Assembly (NCBI RefSeq): GCF_009766005.1
Contig: NZ_LMUK01000021.1
Coordinates: 64,003-105,355 of the forward strand
Reading direction: 5' to 3'
DNA: 41,353 nucleotides
Origin: Bradyrhizobium sp. S69
Lineage (GTDB): Bacteria; Pseudomonadota; Alphaproteobacteria; Rhizobiales; Xanthobacteraceae
The notes under the pieces are model-generated. The model saw only the letters and a list, made by a program, of their open reading frames with translations. It had not been told where the DNA came from and searched no databases. The position numbers were made by a program, and so were the translations under genes. The stretch's first letter is position 1, and every line of letters starts with the position of its first letter. Shown piece by piece: positions 17,500-25,997 of this stretch.

Positions 17500-18908
17500 G
17501 CACCGAACCGGCTTTGATGTCGCTGACCGCGGTCGCCAAGGCGATCGCCGATAAAACCGTATCGTCGCACGAGGTGACGCGATCCTGCCTGCACCGGATC
17601 GCGCAATGGCAGCCGCGTCTCAATGCGTTCATGGCGCTCGAAGCCGAGCAGGCGCTGAAGGCGGCCGATGAGGCCGACGCCGCACTTGCGAAAGGCAACG
17701 CGAGGGGCGTGCTGCATGGCGTGCCGTTGGCGCACAAGGACATGTATTACGAAGCCGGCAAGGTCGTAACTTGTGGTTCGAAAATCCGGCGCGATTTCGT
17801 CGCGACGACGACCTCGACCGCCCTGCAGCGCATCAAGGATGCCGGCACGATCAGGCTCGGCACATTGCACATGGCCGAGTTCGCCTATGGGCCGACCGGG
17901 CACAACGCGCATTATGGTCCGGTGCATAATCCGTGGAATGTCGATCATATCACCGGCGGCTCGTCGTCGGGGTCTGGTTCGGCGGTGGCGGCCAGGCTGA
18001 CGTTCGCAGCACTGGGCTCGGACACCGGCGGTTCGGTGCGGATGCCCGCGCATTTCTGCGGCGTGACCGGGTTGAAGACCACCGTGGGCCGGGTCAGCCG
18101 CGCCGGCGCGATGCCGTTGTCGCAGTCGCTCGACACCGTGGGGCCGCTGGCGCAATCCGCCGAAGATTGCGCGCTGCTGATGGGGCTGATGGCGGGCGCT
18201 GATCCCCAGGATCCCACCGCCGTGACGCTTCCGGTGCCGGACTACATCGCGGCCACCAAAGGCTCGCTCAAGGGATTGCGCATCGGCGTTCCCACCGCGT
18301 TCTATGTCGATGATCTCGACGCTGAAGTGGCCCGGGTGCTGGACGAGACGGTTGCCACGCTCAAGCGCGAGGGCGCCGAAATCGTCAAGGTCGAATTGCC
18401 CGATCAGCGCCAGCTTTCGTCGGCGAGCCAGCTCGTGCTCGCGGTCGAAGCCGCCGCGTTTCACAAGCGCTGGATGATCGAGCGGCTGGAGGATTACGGC
18501 GCGCAGGTGCGGATGCGTCTGGAGAACGGGCTTGCGGTGCCCGCGGTCACCTATCTCGAAGCGATGCGCTGGCGTGGCCCGGCTCTGTCGGCGCACAATG
18601 CCGCCGTGGCCGGTATCGACGCGGTGATCGCGCCGGTGTCGCCGATCCCGGCCCCTACCATCGCCGAGAGCGACGTCGGCGGCGGCCCCGGCGCCGAAGC
18701 GTTGATCCAGCGGCTGACGCGTTTCACCCGGCCGGTGAATTATCTCGGCGTTCCCTCGCTCTCGATCCCTTCCGGGTTCACCCGCAGCGGTCTGCCGGTC
18801 GGGATGCAGTTGATCGGCCGCTCCTTCGATGAAGCGACGTTGTTGCGGATTGGCGCCGCATTCCAGCGCGCGACCGATTTCCATGCCAGGGTGCCCAAAC
18901 TCGCATGA
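17496..18908 (+). CDS. Amidase-signature hydrolase, AtzE/GatA-like
   Basis: A 470-aa amidase-signature enzyme. The Ser-cisSer-Lys triad can be placed as Lys81 (PLAHKDMYY), Ser156 (GGSSSGSGS) and Ser180 (GSDTGGSVRMPA), with the canonical 24-residue gap between the serines. It hydrolyses an amide to a carboxylate and ammonia by family. The preceding DUF4089 gene places it near AtzE rather than free-standing amidases or tRNA amidotransferases, since no gatB/gatC is nearby. It sits inside an importer operon, between the two ATPase genes, with ATGA overlaps on both sides, so it probably acts in the cytoplasm on the imported ligand. The sigma-54 promoter upstream fits a nitrogen-release role. AtzE-like does not prove activity on carboxybiuret. 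Confidence 0.9.
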   Translation: MSTEPALMSLTAVAKAIADKTVSSHEVTRSCLHRIAQWQPRLNAFMALEAEQALKAADEADAALAKGNARGVLHGVPLAHKDMYYEAGKVVTCGSKIRRDFVATTTSTALQRIKDAGTIRLGTLHMAEFAYGPTGHNAHYGPVHNPWNVDHITGGSSSGSGSAVAARLTFAALGSDTGGSVRMPAHFCGVTGLKTTVGRVSRAGAMPLSQSLDTVGPLAQSAEDCALLMGLMAGADPQDPTAVTLPVPDYIAATKGSLKGLRIGVPTAFYVDDLDAEVARVLDETVATLKREGAEIVKVELPDQRQLSSASQLVLAVEAAAFHKRWMIERLEDYGAQVRMRLENGLAVPAVTYLEAMRWRGPALSAHNAAVAGIDAVIAPVSPIPAPTIAESDVGGGPGAEALIQRLTRFTRPVNYLGVPSLSIPSGFTRSGLPVGMQLIGRSFDEATLLRIGAAFQRATDFHARVPKLA

Positions 18909-19891
18909 CCCAGCTCGTCGACATCCGCAACCTCAACATTCGCTTCACCGGCGATCGCACGGTTCATGCCGTCAACGATCTCAGCCTGTCGCTCGGCGAG
19001 GGCGAAGTGCTCGGCCTGCTCGGCGAGTCCGGGTCGGGCAAGAGCGTGACCTTGCGGGCGCTGATGCGGCTGTTGCCGAAGAAGCGGACGCAAATCTCCG
19101 GGAAGGTCGAGGTGCTCGGCCGTGACGTGCTGGCGCTCGATGACGAGGAGCTCTCGGCGTTTCGCGGCCAGACCGTTTCGATGATCTTCCAGGAGCCGGC
19201 GCTGGCGCTCGATCCGGTTTACACCATCGGCCAGCAGATCGCCGAAAGCGTGATGCGTCACGAAGGCAAGAGCCAGCGTGATGCCACGGCCCGCGCGCTG
19301 GAAATGCTGGAAGTGGTGCGTATTCCCTCCGCCAAACGCCGGCTCGATGCCTATCCGCATGAGATGTCCGGCGGCATGCGGCAGCGCGCCATGATCGCGC
19401 TGGCGCTGGCCTGCAAGCCGAAGATCCTGCTCGCGGACGAGCCGACCACGGCGCTGGATGCCACGGTGCAAATCCAGATATTGCTGCTGCTGCGCGAACT
19501 GCAACGCGAATTCGGGATGTCCGTCATCTTCGTCACCCACGATATCGGTGTGGCGATCGAAATCTGCGACCGGGTCGCGGTGATGTATGCCGGTCAGATC
19601 GTCGAGCAGGGTACGCTGAGCCAGATCGTGCGTTCGGCGATCCATCCCTATCCGCGCGGCTTGCTGGCTTCGACCGTCCACGGCGCGAAAAAAGGCCAGC
19701 GGCTCGAAACCATTCCGGGGACGCCGCCGTCGCTCGACAAGGCGCCGGTCAATTGTGCGTTCGCGCCGCGCTGCGGTTTCGCGGAAGCCCGCTGCACCGA
19801 GCAGTTGCCGCCTGAGGTGAAGCTCGGGCCTGACCGCAGCGCCAGATGCATCCTGGCGGAGCGCGTCGAGAGTGTCGCTGCAGCGACGTAA
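18905..19891 (+). CDS. ABC transporter ATPase, DppD/OppD type
   Basis: A 328-aa ATPase, the second engine of the importer. Walker A is GESGSGKSVT, the Q-loop is in MIFQEPALALDP, the signature is MSGGMRQRAM, Walker B is ILLADEPTTALD and the switch His is in FVTHDIGVAIEI. The C-terminal oligopeptide-transporter tail has CAFAPRCGFAEARC. Its ATG overlaps the amidase stop (ATGA). The DppF-type ATPase precedes the amidase, so the usual adjacent ATPase pair has been split by the DUF4089-amidase insert. It is the last gene of the operon, with repeats following. Confidence 0.93.
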   Translation: MTQLVDIRNLNIRFTGDRTVHAVNDLSLSLGEGEVLGLLGESGSGKSVTLRALMRLLPKKRTQISGKVEVLGRDVLALDDEELSAFRGQTVSMIFQEPALALDPVYTIGQQIAESVMRHEGKSQRDATARALEMLEVVRIPSAKRRLDAYPHEMSGGMRQRAMIALALACKPKILLADEPTTALDATVQIQILLLLRELQREFGMSVIFVTHDIGVAIEICDRVAVMYAGQIVEQGTLSQIVRSAIHPYPRGLLASTVHGAKKGQRLETIPGTPPSLDKAPVNCAFAPRCGFAEARCTEQLPPEVKLGPDRSARCILAERVESVAAAT

Positions 19892-19948
19892 AGCGCCTGC
19901 CGCTGAAGCGCGTCGTCCCTGCGTTCTAGCCTGTGAATCTATCTCGGA

Positions 19949-20088
19949 CGTCATCCCCGGGATGAACGCAATTGCGTTCACCCGTGAGGTGCGAGCCTCT
20001 TGGGCGAGCCTCGAAGGATGGCCGCACGTACTGCGCTGAACAACATCCTTCGAGGCGCGCCGAAGACGGCGCGCACCTCAGGATGACG
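19949..20088. repeat. REP-like composite element after the ABC operon
   Basis: The 245-bp stretch 19892-20136 holds no gene. It begins with CGTCATCCCCGGGATGAAC and a central ACGCAATTGCGT palindrome and closes with CCTCAGGATGACG. The first 50 bases (19949-19998) recur perfectly in inverse orientation at 28805-28854, and a diverged copy lies at 24650-24690. It may act as the operon's transcript end. Confidence 0.85.
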
Positions 20089-20136
20089 GTTCCGGTGTGT
20101 CACGGCGGTCGCGCGGACGACGTGACGATTACCTAA

Positions 20137-20442
20137 TCATATCGCCGCGGTTCGTTCAGCCCATTGCTCCACCTCGGAGGGGCCAACAATCTTTTTGGGC
20201 TGATGCGGGTTGAGCGTGCCGGCGCTGGCCGACCATCCTTTTGCGAGGATCTGCATCGCGAACAGCTTGGCGTCGACTTCGGTTTTGAAGGTACGGGTCG
20301 ATCGGACGCTGCCCATGACGCGAACGTCCGTTTTTACTGTTTTGTCCGGCCCGAAGGCGACGTACCAGATATCGATTTGAGTCATGGCAGCATAACGCCG
20401 GCCGCGACCGAAAGTTTCGTCGGTGATGGTGAACCGCCTCAT
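20137..20442 (-). CDS. Conserved-looking hypothetical protein, 101 aa
   Basis: I recognise no domain. The protein is small, basic and soluble, with a compact pattern of hydrophobic strands (TQIDIWYVAFGPD, VRVMGSVRSTRTFKTEVDAKLFAMQILAKG) that could be a single alpha-beta domain. There is no signal peptide. The start is uncertain: the ATG at 20442 is used here, but an internal ATG (TQIDIW...) would give ~82 aa, and neither has a clear ribosome site. It is a lone gene divergent from the GlsB-like gene. The reading frame has normal codon use and is not overlapped by a better candidate. Confidence 0.6.
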   Translation of the reverse strand: MRRFTITDETFGRGRRYAAMTQIDIWYVAFGPDKTVKTDVRVMGSVRSTRTFKTEVDAKLFAMQILAKGWSASAGTLNPHQPKKIVGPSEVEQWAERTAAI

Positions 20443-20575
20443 CGGCGGGAAAGAATGCCGGCCGGGCTGCAAAACTCCCCACCAACCCCCCCCCACATGG
20501 GGTCGTCACGTCACCCAATTATGGTTAGGTTCTCGCCAGCGCGCGGCATCGCGCGTACCAACAGGGGGAATGGTT

Positions 20576-20839
20576 ATGGTATTATCCAACGAAGGCATCG
20601 TCGTCATTTTATTCGTTGGCCTGGTTGCAGGCTGGCTTGCCGGAAAGATCGTACGCGGCACCGGCTTTGGGATCATTGGCGACATCATCGTCGGTATCGC
20701 CGGCGCGTTCATCGTCAGCCTGCTGTTTCCGAGGCTCGGCATTCATCTTGGGTCGGGTATCGTATCCGAGATCATCTATTCGGCGATCGGCGCGGTCTTG
20801 CTGTTGCTGATCGTGCGGCTGCTTCGAGGCCGCTTCTGA
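20576..20839 (+). CDS. GlsB/YeaQ/YmgE family stress-response membrane protein
   Basis: An 87-aa protein with three membrane helices: GIVVILFVGLVAGWLAGKIV, a glycine-rich GIIGDIIVGIAGAFIVSLLF and SEIIYSAIGAVLLLLIVRLL. The GxxxG-rich middle helix is typical of the transglycosylase-associated/GlsB family, small inner-membrane proteins linked to general stress; the biochemical role is unknown. The ATG at 20576 is preferred over 20570 because GGGGGA (20564-20569) then sits six bases away. A good terminator follows at 20864. Confidence 0.88.
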   Translation: MVLSNEGIVVILFVGLVAGWLAGKIVRGTGFGIIGDIIVGIAGAFIVSLLFPRLGIHLGSGIVSEIIYSAIGAVLLLLIVRLLRGRF

Positions 20840-20863
20840 CGCTGCGGCTTTCGTCCGATTGAG

Positions 20864-20899
20864 AATGGGGCCATCCGCGAAGATGGCCCCATTTGATTT
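20864..20899. terminator. Rho-independent terminator between convergent genes
   Basis: A perfect 12-bp stem, AATGGGGCCATC (20864-20875) with GATGGCCCCATT (20882-20893), has a six-base loop and is followed by TGATTTT. It ends the GlsB-type gene, and the hairpin could also serve the convergent DUF1236 gene. Confidence 0.85.
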
Positions 20900-20920
20900 T
20901 CAAGACGTCTTCGAGTGCGA

Positions 20921-21337
20921 TTATTCGACGACTTCGACGATCCGACGGGTGCGCGGGTCGACCAGGACCGTGCGGCCGTTGACGACCGTGTAGCGATAAT
21001 CGTGCACGCCATATTCCTGCGGCACGTCATAATAGGTGACCCCGGATTCCGGCAGAACCACGCCAACACCGGCGTCGCCGCTATATTGATAGGACGGGCG
21101 GCGCTGCTCGACGACATAGCTGCGGAAACGCGGACGCTGGTCGATGCCAAGCACGCCGCTGACGCCGCCGACCACCCCGCCGACAACGCCACCGACCACC
21201 GCGCCGAGCGGTCCGGCGGCGCGTTCGCCCTCCCGGGAGCCATGCTCGACGCCGCCGGGGACGCCCTGGGCCTGTGCCATGGCGGGCAGCGCCAATGTGG
21301 CAACCACGGCGGTAATTCCGATAAGATGGCGGATCAT
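20921..21337 (-). CDS. DUF1236-type exported protein
   Basis: A 138-aa protein with a signal peptide (IRHLIGITAVVATLALPAMAQA). A glycine-valine repeat stretch (GAVVGGVVGGVVGGVSGVLG) resembles a membrane-associating glycine-zipper. The C-terminal domain YYDVPQEYGVHDYRYTVVNGRTVLVDPRTRRIVEVVE is the DUF1236 pattern common in Bradyrhizobium. Function is unknown; periplasmic or outer-envelope location is predicted. The start at 21337 follows GGGAG by five bases; four residues upstream there is an in-frame alternative without a ribosome site. Confidence 0.85.
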   Translation of the reverse strand: MIRHLIGITAVVATLALPAMAQAQGVPGGVEHGSREGERAAGPLGAVVGGVVGGVVGGVSGVLGIDQRPRFRSYVVEQRRPSYQYSGDAGVGVVLPESGVTYYDVPQEYGVHDYRYTVVNGRTVLVDPRTRRIVEVVE

Positions 21338-21544
21338 TCGAACTCCCAAAGATGTCTGTTAAGGTGATGATACAAGCGCTTTGGCGCCCATTAGGTTCCG
21401 CCAAACAGCGGGCCCATGCCGCACGGTTCGGGGCTATCGGCGTTTCATTTGAACCTGACTTGATCTTAACGTGACTTAAATGGGTCATCGCTAGAAATTA
21501 CAGTAAAATCAGGACTTTAGACCGCACATGAAGAGACCAGACCG

Positions 21545-23290
21545 ATGCCAGCCGCTCCGTTAGTCCGGCGTTCCGAACTCGGCGATGCGCTGCGCACCTG
21601 CCGCAAGGCGTTCATCGGTCTCGGCGTCATCAGCTGCATGATCAACGTGCTCTATCTGACGGGCTCGTTGTTCATGCTGGAAGTGTATGACCGCGTGCTG
21701 CCGAGCCGAAGCGTCCCAACGCTGATCGGCTTGGCGATCCTGGCTGCCGGCATGTACTTCTTTCAGGGCATCCTGGATCTGATTCGCGGACGAATCCTGG
21801 GGCGTATCGGGACCGCGCTCGACGAAGCCCTCAACCGCCGGGTGTTCGACACCATGGTGCGGTTGCCGCTGATCGTCGGCAATCGCAACGAGGGCCTGCA
21901 GCCGCTGCGCGATCTCGATAACGTACGCTCGTTCCTGTCCGGCGCCGGGCCCGGGGCGTTCTTCGATCTGCCCTGGCTGCCGTTCTATCTGGCCATCTGT
22001 TTTGTCTTTCACGTCCTGATCGGGCTCACCGCGCTGATCGGCGCCATCATCCTGGTCAGCCTCACCGTCGTCACCGAATACATGTCGCGCCAGCCCGCAC
22101 GCGAAGCGACCGGGCTTGCCGCGCGGCGCAACGATCTTGCCACCAGCAGCCGGCGCAATGCCGAGGTGGTGGTGGCGATGGGAATGTCCGGGCGCCTCAC
22201 CAGCCGCTGGATCGACGCCAACCAGAACTATTTGGCGGGCAATCAGCGCGCCAGCGACATCACCGGAGGTCTCGGCGCGATTGCCAAGGTGCTGCGCATG
22301 ACCTTGCAATCGGCGGTGCTCGCAGTCGGCGCCTATCTGGTGATCAACCAGCAAGCCACCGCGGGCGTCATCATCGCGAGCTCGATCCTGAGCGCACGGG
22401 CGCTGGCTCCGGTCGACCTCGCGATCGCGCACTGGAAAAGTTTTGTTGCCGCGCGCCAGAGCTGGCATCGCCTCAACCGGTTGCTGGAGCAATTGCCGCC
22501 ACGCGCCGAGCAGATGCTGTTGCAGCCGCCGTCGAGCCGGCTCGCCGTCGAGGCGGTCAGCATCGTGCCGCCGGGCGATCAGAAGCTCATCGTCCAGGAC
22601 GTCAGCTTTGCGCTCGAGGCCGGACATGGCCTGGGGATTATCGGGCCCAGCGGCTCGGGCAAGTCGTCGCTGGCGCGTGCGCTGGTGGGGGTGTGGCAGC
22701 CGTTCCGCGGCAAAGTAAGATTGGACGGTGCGGCGCTCGACCAGTGGGCGGGCGATGTGCTCGGACGCCACATCGGCTATCTGCCGCAGGATGTCGAGCT
22801 GTTTGCCGGCACCGTGGCGCAGAACATCAGCCGTTTCGATCCCGATGCCAATTCGGGCGGCATCATTGCTGCGGCCAAGGAAGCCGGCGTGCATCAGCTC
22901 ATCATCAAGATGCGCGACGGCTACGATACCCAGATCGGCGAGCAGGGCACCGCGCTGTCGGCCGGCCAGGCGCAGCGCGTGGCACTGGCGCGGGCGCTGT
23001 ACGGCGATCCGTTTCTCATCGTGCTCGACGAGCCGAATTCCAATCTCGATACCGAGGGCGATGAGGCGCTGACCCGGGCCGTCCGCGGCGCGCGTGAGCG
23101 CGGCGCTATCGTGGTGGTCGTGGCGCACCGGCCGGTCGGGATCGAGGCGGTCGACCAATTGCTGGTGTTGAAGGACGGCCGCATGCAGGCGTTCGGCCCC
23201 AAGGAGACGGTGCTGGGCCAGGTGTTGCAGCGGGTCGCGCCGCCAAGCCCGATCAAGATCGTTTCCGAAGGTGGGGTTGCCAAATCATGA
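21545..23290 (+). CDS. Type I secretion ABC transporter/permease (PrtD-like)
   Basis: A 581-aa inner-membrane exporter half. Membrane helices lie at ~22-42, 57-77, 133-175 and 250-290. The ATPase domain has Walker A GPSGSGKSSL (~366-375), signature LSAGQAQRVALARAL (~471), Walker B FLIVLDEPNSNLD (~490) and switch His in VVAHRP. LxSGQ-type signature and overall length match PrtD/HlyB without the N-terminal peptidase-like domain. With the adaptor at 23287 (ATGA overlap) and an outer-membrane TolC supplied elsewhere it would form a channel for C-terminally signalled proteins. The giant protein at 2-7198 is a candidate substrate, inferred from class. Confidence 0.93.
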   Translation: MPAAPLVRRSELGDALRTCRKAFIGLGVISCMINVLYLTGSLFMLEVYDRVLPSRSVPTLIGLAILAAGMYFFQGILDLIRGRILGRIGTALDEALNRRVFDTMVRLPLIVGNRNEGLQPLRDLDNVRSFLSGAGPGAFFDLPWLPFYLAICFVFHVLIGLTALIGAIILVSLTVVTEYMSRQPAREATGLAARRNDLATSSRRNAEVVVAMGMSGRLTSRWIDANQNYLAGNQRASDITGGLGAIAKVLRMTLQSAVLAVGAYLVINQQATAGVIIASSILSARALAPVDLAIAHWKSFVAARQSWHRLNRLLEQLPPRAEQMLLQPPSSRLAVEAVSIVPPGDQKLIVQDVSFALEAGHGLGIIGPSGSGKSSLARALVGVWQPFRGKVRLDGAALDQWAGDVLGRHIGYLPQDVELFAGTVAQNISRFDPDANSGGIIAAAKEAGVHQLIIKMRDGYDTQIGEQGTALSAGQAQRVALARALYGDPFLIVLDEPNSNLDTEGDEALTRAVRGARERGAIVVVVAHRPVGIEAVDQLLVLKDGRMQAFGPKETVLGQVLQRVAPPSPIKIVSEGGVAKS

Positions 23291-24597
23291 GCGGCGACAA
23301 ACCCGCAGGCGCGCAAGCCTCGATCCGGTTGCATTTGATCGTCGGACTGACGGTGGTGGTCCTGCTGGCCGGCGGCCTTGGCGGCTGGGCGTCGACGGCT
23401 GAAATCTCGGGCGCGCTGATCGCGCCGGGATCGATCGTGGTCGAATCCAGCGTCAAGAAGGTCCAGCATCCGACCGGTGGCGTCGTCGGCGAAGTGCGCG
23501 CGCATGACGGCGATCTGGTCAAGGCCGGCGATGTCGTGGTGCGGCTCGACGATACCGTGACCAAGGCCAATCTGGCGATCGTCACCAAGAATCTCGACGG
23601 CACGCTGGCGCGGGCCGCGCGGCTTCAGGCCGAGCAGCAGGGTCTCGACAAAATCGTATTTCCGGCTTCGCTGCTCGATCGCACCAATGATCCCGACGTC
23701 AAGAACGTGATGGCGAGCGAGGCCAAATTGTTCGAGGTTCGCACCACCGGCAGGATCGGACAAAAGGCGCAGTTGCGTGAACGCATCAAGCAATTGAACG
23801 AGGAAATCTCCGGCACGCAGGCGCAGGAGCAGGCCAAGGACCAGGAGATCGCGTTGGTGGAAAAGGAACTGGTCGGCGTTCGCTCGCTCTATGATCAGCA
23901 CCTCGTGCAGTTGACGCGCTTGACGACGCTCGAGCGCGACGCCGCCCGGATGGCCGGCGAGCGGGCGCAATACGTCGCCACGATGGCACAGGCCAAGGGC
24001 AAGATCACCGAAACCGAGTTGCAGATCATCCAGGTCGACAAGGACATGGTCAGCGACGTCTCCAAGGATCTGCGCGAGGCCAACGACAAGATCGGTGAAT
24101 ATGTCGAACGCAAGGTGACCGCCGAAGACCAATTGCGGCGGGTCGACATCCGCGCCCCGCAGGACGGTATGGTCGAGCAATCGACGGTCCACACCGTCGG
24201 TGGGGTGATCACGGCCGGCGACGCCATCATGATGATCGTTCCGCAGGCCGACGATCTCCAGGTCGAGGCCAAGGTCAATCCGCAGGACATCGACAAATTG
24301 CAGATCGGCGAAAAGACCTTGCTGCGGCTATCGGCCTTCAACCAGCGCACCACGCCGGAACTGAATGGCGTCGTGATCCGCGTTTCGCCTGACGTCACCA
24401 CCGACCAGCGCACCGGGCAGTCCTATTACACCATCCGCGTCTCGATGCCGCCGGCCGAGGTCGCGCGTCTCGGCGAGGTCAAGCTGATCCCGGGGATGCC
24501 GGTCGAAGCCTTCGTGCAGACCGGCGATCGCACCATGCTGGCCTATCTGATCAAGCCGCTGCGCGACCAACTGATGCGCGCGTTCCGCGAGCGATGA
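23287..24597 (+). CDS. HlyD-family type I secretion adaptor (PrtE-like)
   Basis: A 436-aa periplasmic adaptor with one membrane anchor (~residues 14-32, LHLIVGLTVVVLLAGGLGGW). A barrel-sandwich/lipoyl-like half (GALIAPGSIVVESSVKKVQHPTGGVVGEV, ~45-73) is followed by a long coiled coil (~110-285, rich in Gln, Glu and Lys, with EQAKDQEIALVEKEL), the second lipoyl half (RRVDIRAPQDGMVEQ) and the C-terminal beta barrel. This is the canonical HlyD/PrtE order and size. It overlaps the ABC gene by ATGA and is the last gene of the pair. No tolC homologue lies within this window. Confidence 0.93.
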   Translation: MSGDKPAGAQASIRLHLIVGLTVVVLLAGGLGGWASTAEISGALIAPGSIVVESSVKKVQHPTGGVVGEVRAHDGDLVKAGDVVVRLDDTVTKANLAIVTKNLDGTLARAARLQAEQQGLDKIVFPASLLDRTNDPDVKNVMASEAKLFEVRTTGRIGQKAQLRERIKQLNEEISGTQAQEQAKDQEIALVEKELVGVRSLYDQHLVQLTRLTTLERDAARMAGERAQYVATMAQAKGKITETELQIIQVDKDMVSDVSKDLREANDKIGEYVERKVTAEDQLRRVDIRAPQDGMVEQSTVHTVGGVITAGDAIMMIVPQADDLQVEAKVNPQDIDKLQIGEKTLLRLSAFNQRTTPELNGVVIRVSPDVTTDQRTGQSYYTIRVSMPPAEVARLGEVKLIPGMPVEAFVQTGDRTMLAYLIKPLRDQLMRAFRER

Positions 24598-24629
24598 GGC
24601 CGCCTTCCCGGCGCAGCCGCCGCTTCGCC

Positions 24630-24700
24630 GTCATCCTGAGGAGCTGTGAAGCCATCTCGGACGTCATCCCCGGTATGAACGCGATTTAGTTCATCCGCGC
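24630..24700. repeat. Partial REP-like module downstream of the secretion genes
   Basis: GTCATCCTGAGGAGCTGTG, then GACGTCATCCCCGG, then a degenerate ACGCGATTTAGTTCAT core. It is a decayed relative of the elements at 19949-20088 and 28696-28855. Confidence 0.6.
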
Positions 24701-24769
24701 TCGACATTTCTGATTTTCCGAAATTGTTCTTGACTCGTGACCCAAATCAGATGCTTATTTCTTGCCATC

Positions 24770-25176
24770 CCGTCCCGAGAGAGGGGGCGTTGGCCATCGT
24801 CACTGACGTTGGGGCGGGGAGCGGTGGACGCGAAAGCTGCGACTGACGAGCGTGGCTGATGCGGACGGCAAAGTCGTGTGGTCCTGACGCCCCAATGGCC
24901 GGTGTCAAATTCCTGGGAAGCTCGCGCTTCCTGGGAGTGACGGTGACAAACAAGCCAAGGTCTCGCCGGGGAGAGCACGATATAAGCTGTAAAACCATTG
25001 CGCAGGGAAGGCCGGACTGCTTCCGCTGAACCTGTATGCTCGTGTGCGTTTTTGTTTGCTACCTTTGCACACGAGATCGCGGGTGCAGCGCGCACCCGGT
25101 CTTCCCTGCGCCCTCTTCTCTTTTTGAGGGCAAACGAATTTGCAAACCTCGGGCGCAGTGCGTCGCGAGAACGTGG
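24770..25176 (+). other. Structured gene-free intergenic element
   Basis: No credible gene lies between 24598 and 25347. This part contains a long-range stem, GCGCAGGGAAGGCCGG (25000-25015) with CCGGTCTTCCCTGCGC (25096-25111), 15 of 16 pairs. Inside or beside it are CGGGTGC/GCACCCG (25080-25086 with 25092-25098) and GCCCTC/GAGGGC (25110-25115 with 25126-25131). From memory the whole stretch resembles a sequence repeated in many Bradyrhizobium genomes and often mis-called as short ORFs. Whether it is transcribed as an RNA is unknown. Confidence 0.55.
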
Positions 25177-25214
25177 AGGTGTGTGCGTTTGATCGGATGC
25201 CGATTATCCGTCTA

Positions 25215-25336
25215 CGTCGTCCCGGCCTCGCGCCGAGACCCATACGCCGTGTCGTCTCGTTTTCGGCAGTGTGGCAGGCGCCTCGCGCTTCCATCAACGC
25301 CAGGGGTTATGGGTCCCCGCCTGCGCGGGGACGACG
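25215..25336. repeat. Pair of inverted GTCGTCCC palindromic repeats
   Basis: CGTCGTCCCGGC...GAGACCCATACG (25215-25248) and its inverse ATGGGTCCCC...GGGGACGACG (25292-25336) face each other, like a bacterial interspersed mosaic element. The right copy matches 41173-41216 in inverse orientation, including the CATCAACGCCAGGGGTTA flank. Confidence 0.75.
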
Positions 25337-25347
25337 AGAGACTGCCG

Positions 25348-25830
25348 CTATCGCGACAAATTCTGCAACAGGAAATTCAGCGCCGTGCTCGCAAACACAT
25401 GCATGTTGTCGAACCGGTCGCTCTTGCCTGTCTCCAGCGTCATCGCCGATGCCTCCGCGCCGGCGATGCCGATGCAGCTATGGCCGGCGGCGTCGCCGTA
25501 GCGGTTGCCGGTCGGTCCGGTCGCGCCGGTCTCCGACAATCCCCAATCGGTGGCAAAGCGCTGGCGCATCTGGCTCGCCAGCAGTTTGGCGTAGGGCTCC
25601 GATGCCGAGCGTATCCCTTTCATCGCATCGTCCGGGATGTCCATCAGGATCCGCCGCGCATCGCGGGTATAGACCACCGCGCCGCCGAGGAAATACGCCG
25701 AGGCGCCCGGCACCGCGAGCAGGGAAGCCGAAATCAGGCCGCCGGTGGAAGATTCCGCGACCGCGATGGTCTGGCGCCGTTCGATCAACTTCACGGCTAT
25801 TTTCTCGGCGATCGCGACGAGTTCCTTCAT
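25348..25830 (-). CDS. CinA C-terminal-domain amidohydrolase (PncC-like)
   Basis: A 160-aa stand-alone CinA C-terminal domain, the size of PncC, which deamidates nicotinamide mononucleotide to nicotinate mononucleotide in NAD recycling. The AVAESSTGGLISASL motif (~residues 24-38) and YFLGGAVVYT and TGATGPTGN segments are family hallmarks. The start at 25830 follows GGAAGGA and matches the family N-terminus (KELVAIAEKI); the longer in-frame ATG at 25869 adds an unlikely 13-residue tail. The N-terminal MoaB-like half of full CinA is absent, as is normal for PncC. Confidence 0.88.
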   Translation of the reverse strand: MKELVAIAEKIAVKLIERRQTIAVAESSTGGLISASLLAVPGASAYFLGGAVVYTRDARRILMDIPDDAMKGIRSASEPYAKLLASQMRQRFATDWGLSETGATGPTGNRYGDAAGHSCIGIAGAEASAMTLETGKSDRFDNMHVFASTALNFLLQNLSR

Positions 25831-25997
25831 GGATTTTCCTTCCCTCAGGTTTCCTGTGCCCTGGTCCATGTTGTCCTAACACACGAGAACACCGATTACG
25901 CAAGTTGCGACCGGCGGGCAGGCCTGCTTGAATACCGCCAACAATCGAGGGATCGGCCCGTGACTGCTGTGGGCAGGGCCGCCTGTGAGGAAACAAC

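Noticed and set aside
21374..21399. Possible EcfG-type promoter (GGAAC on the minus strand) upstream of the DUF1236 gene
   Set aside because: The -35 element is present but no GTT -10 element is found at 16-17 bases; only CTT is near.
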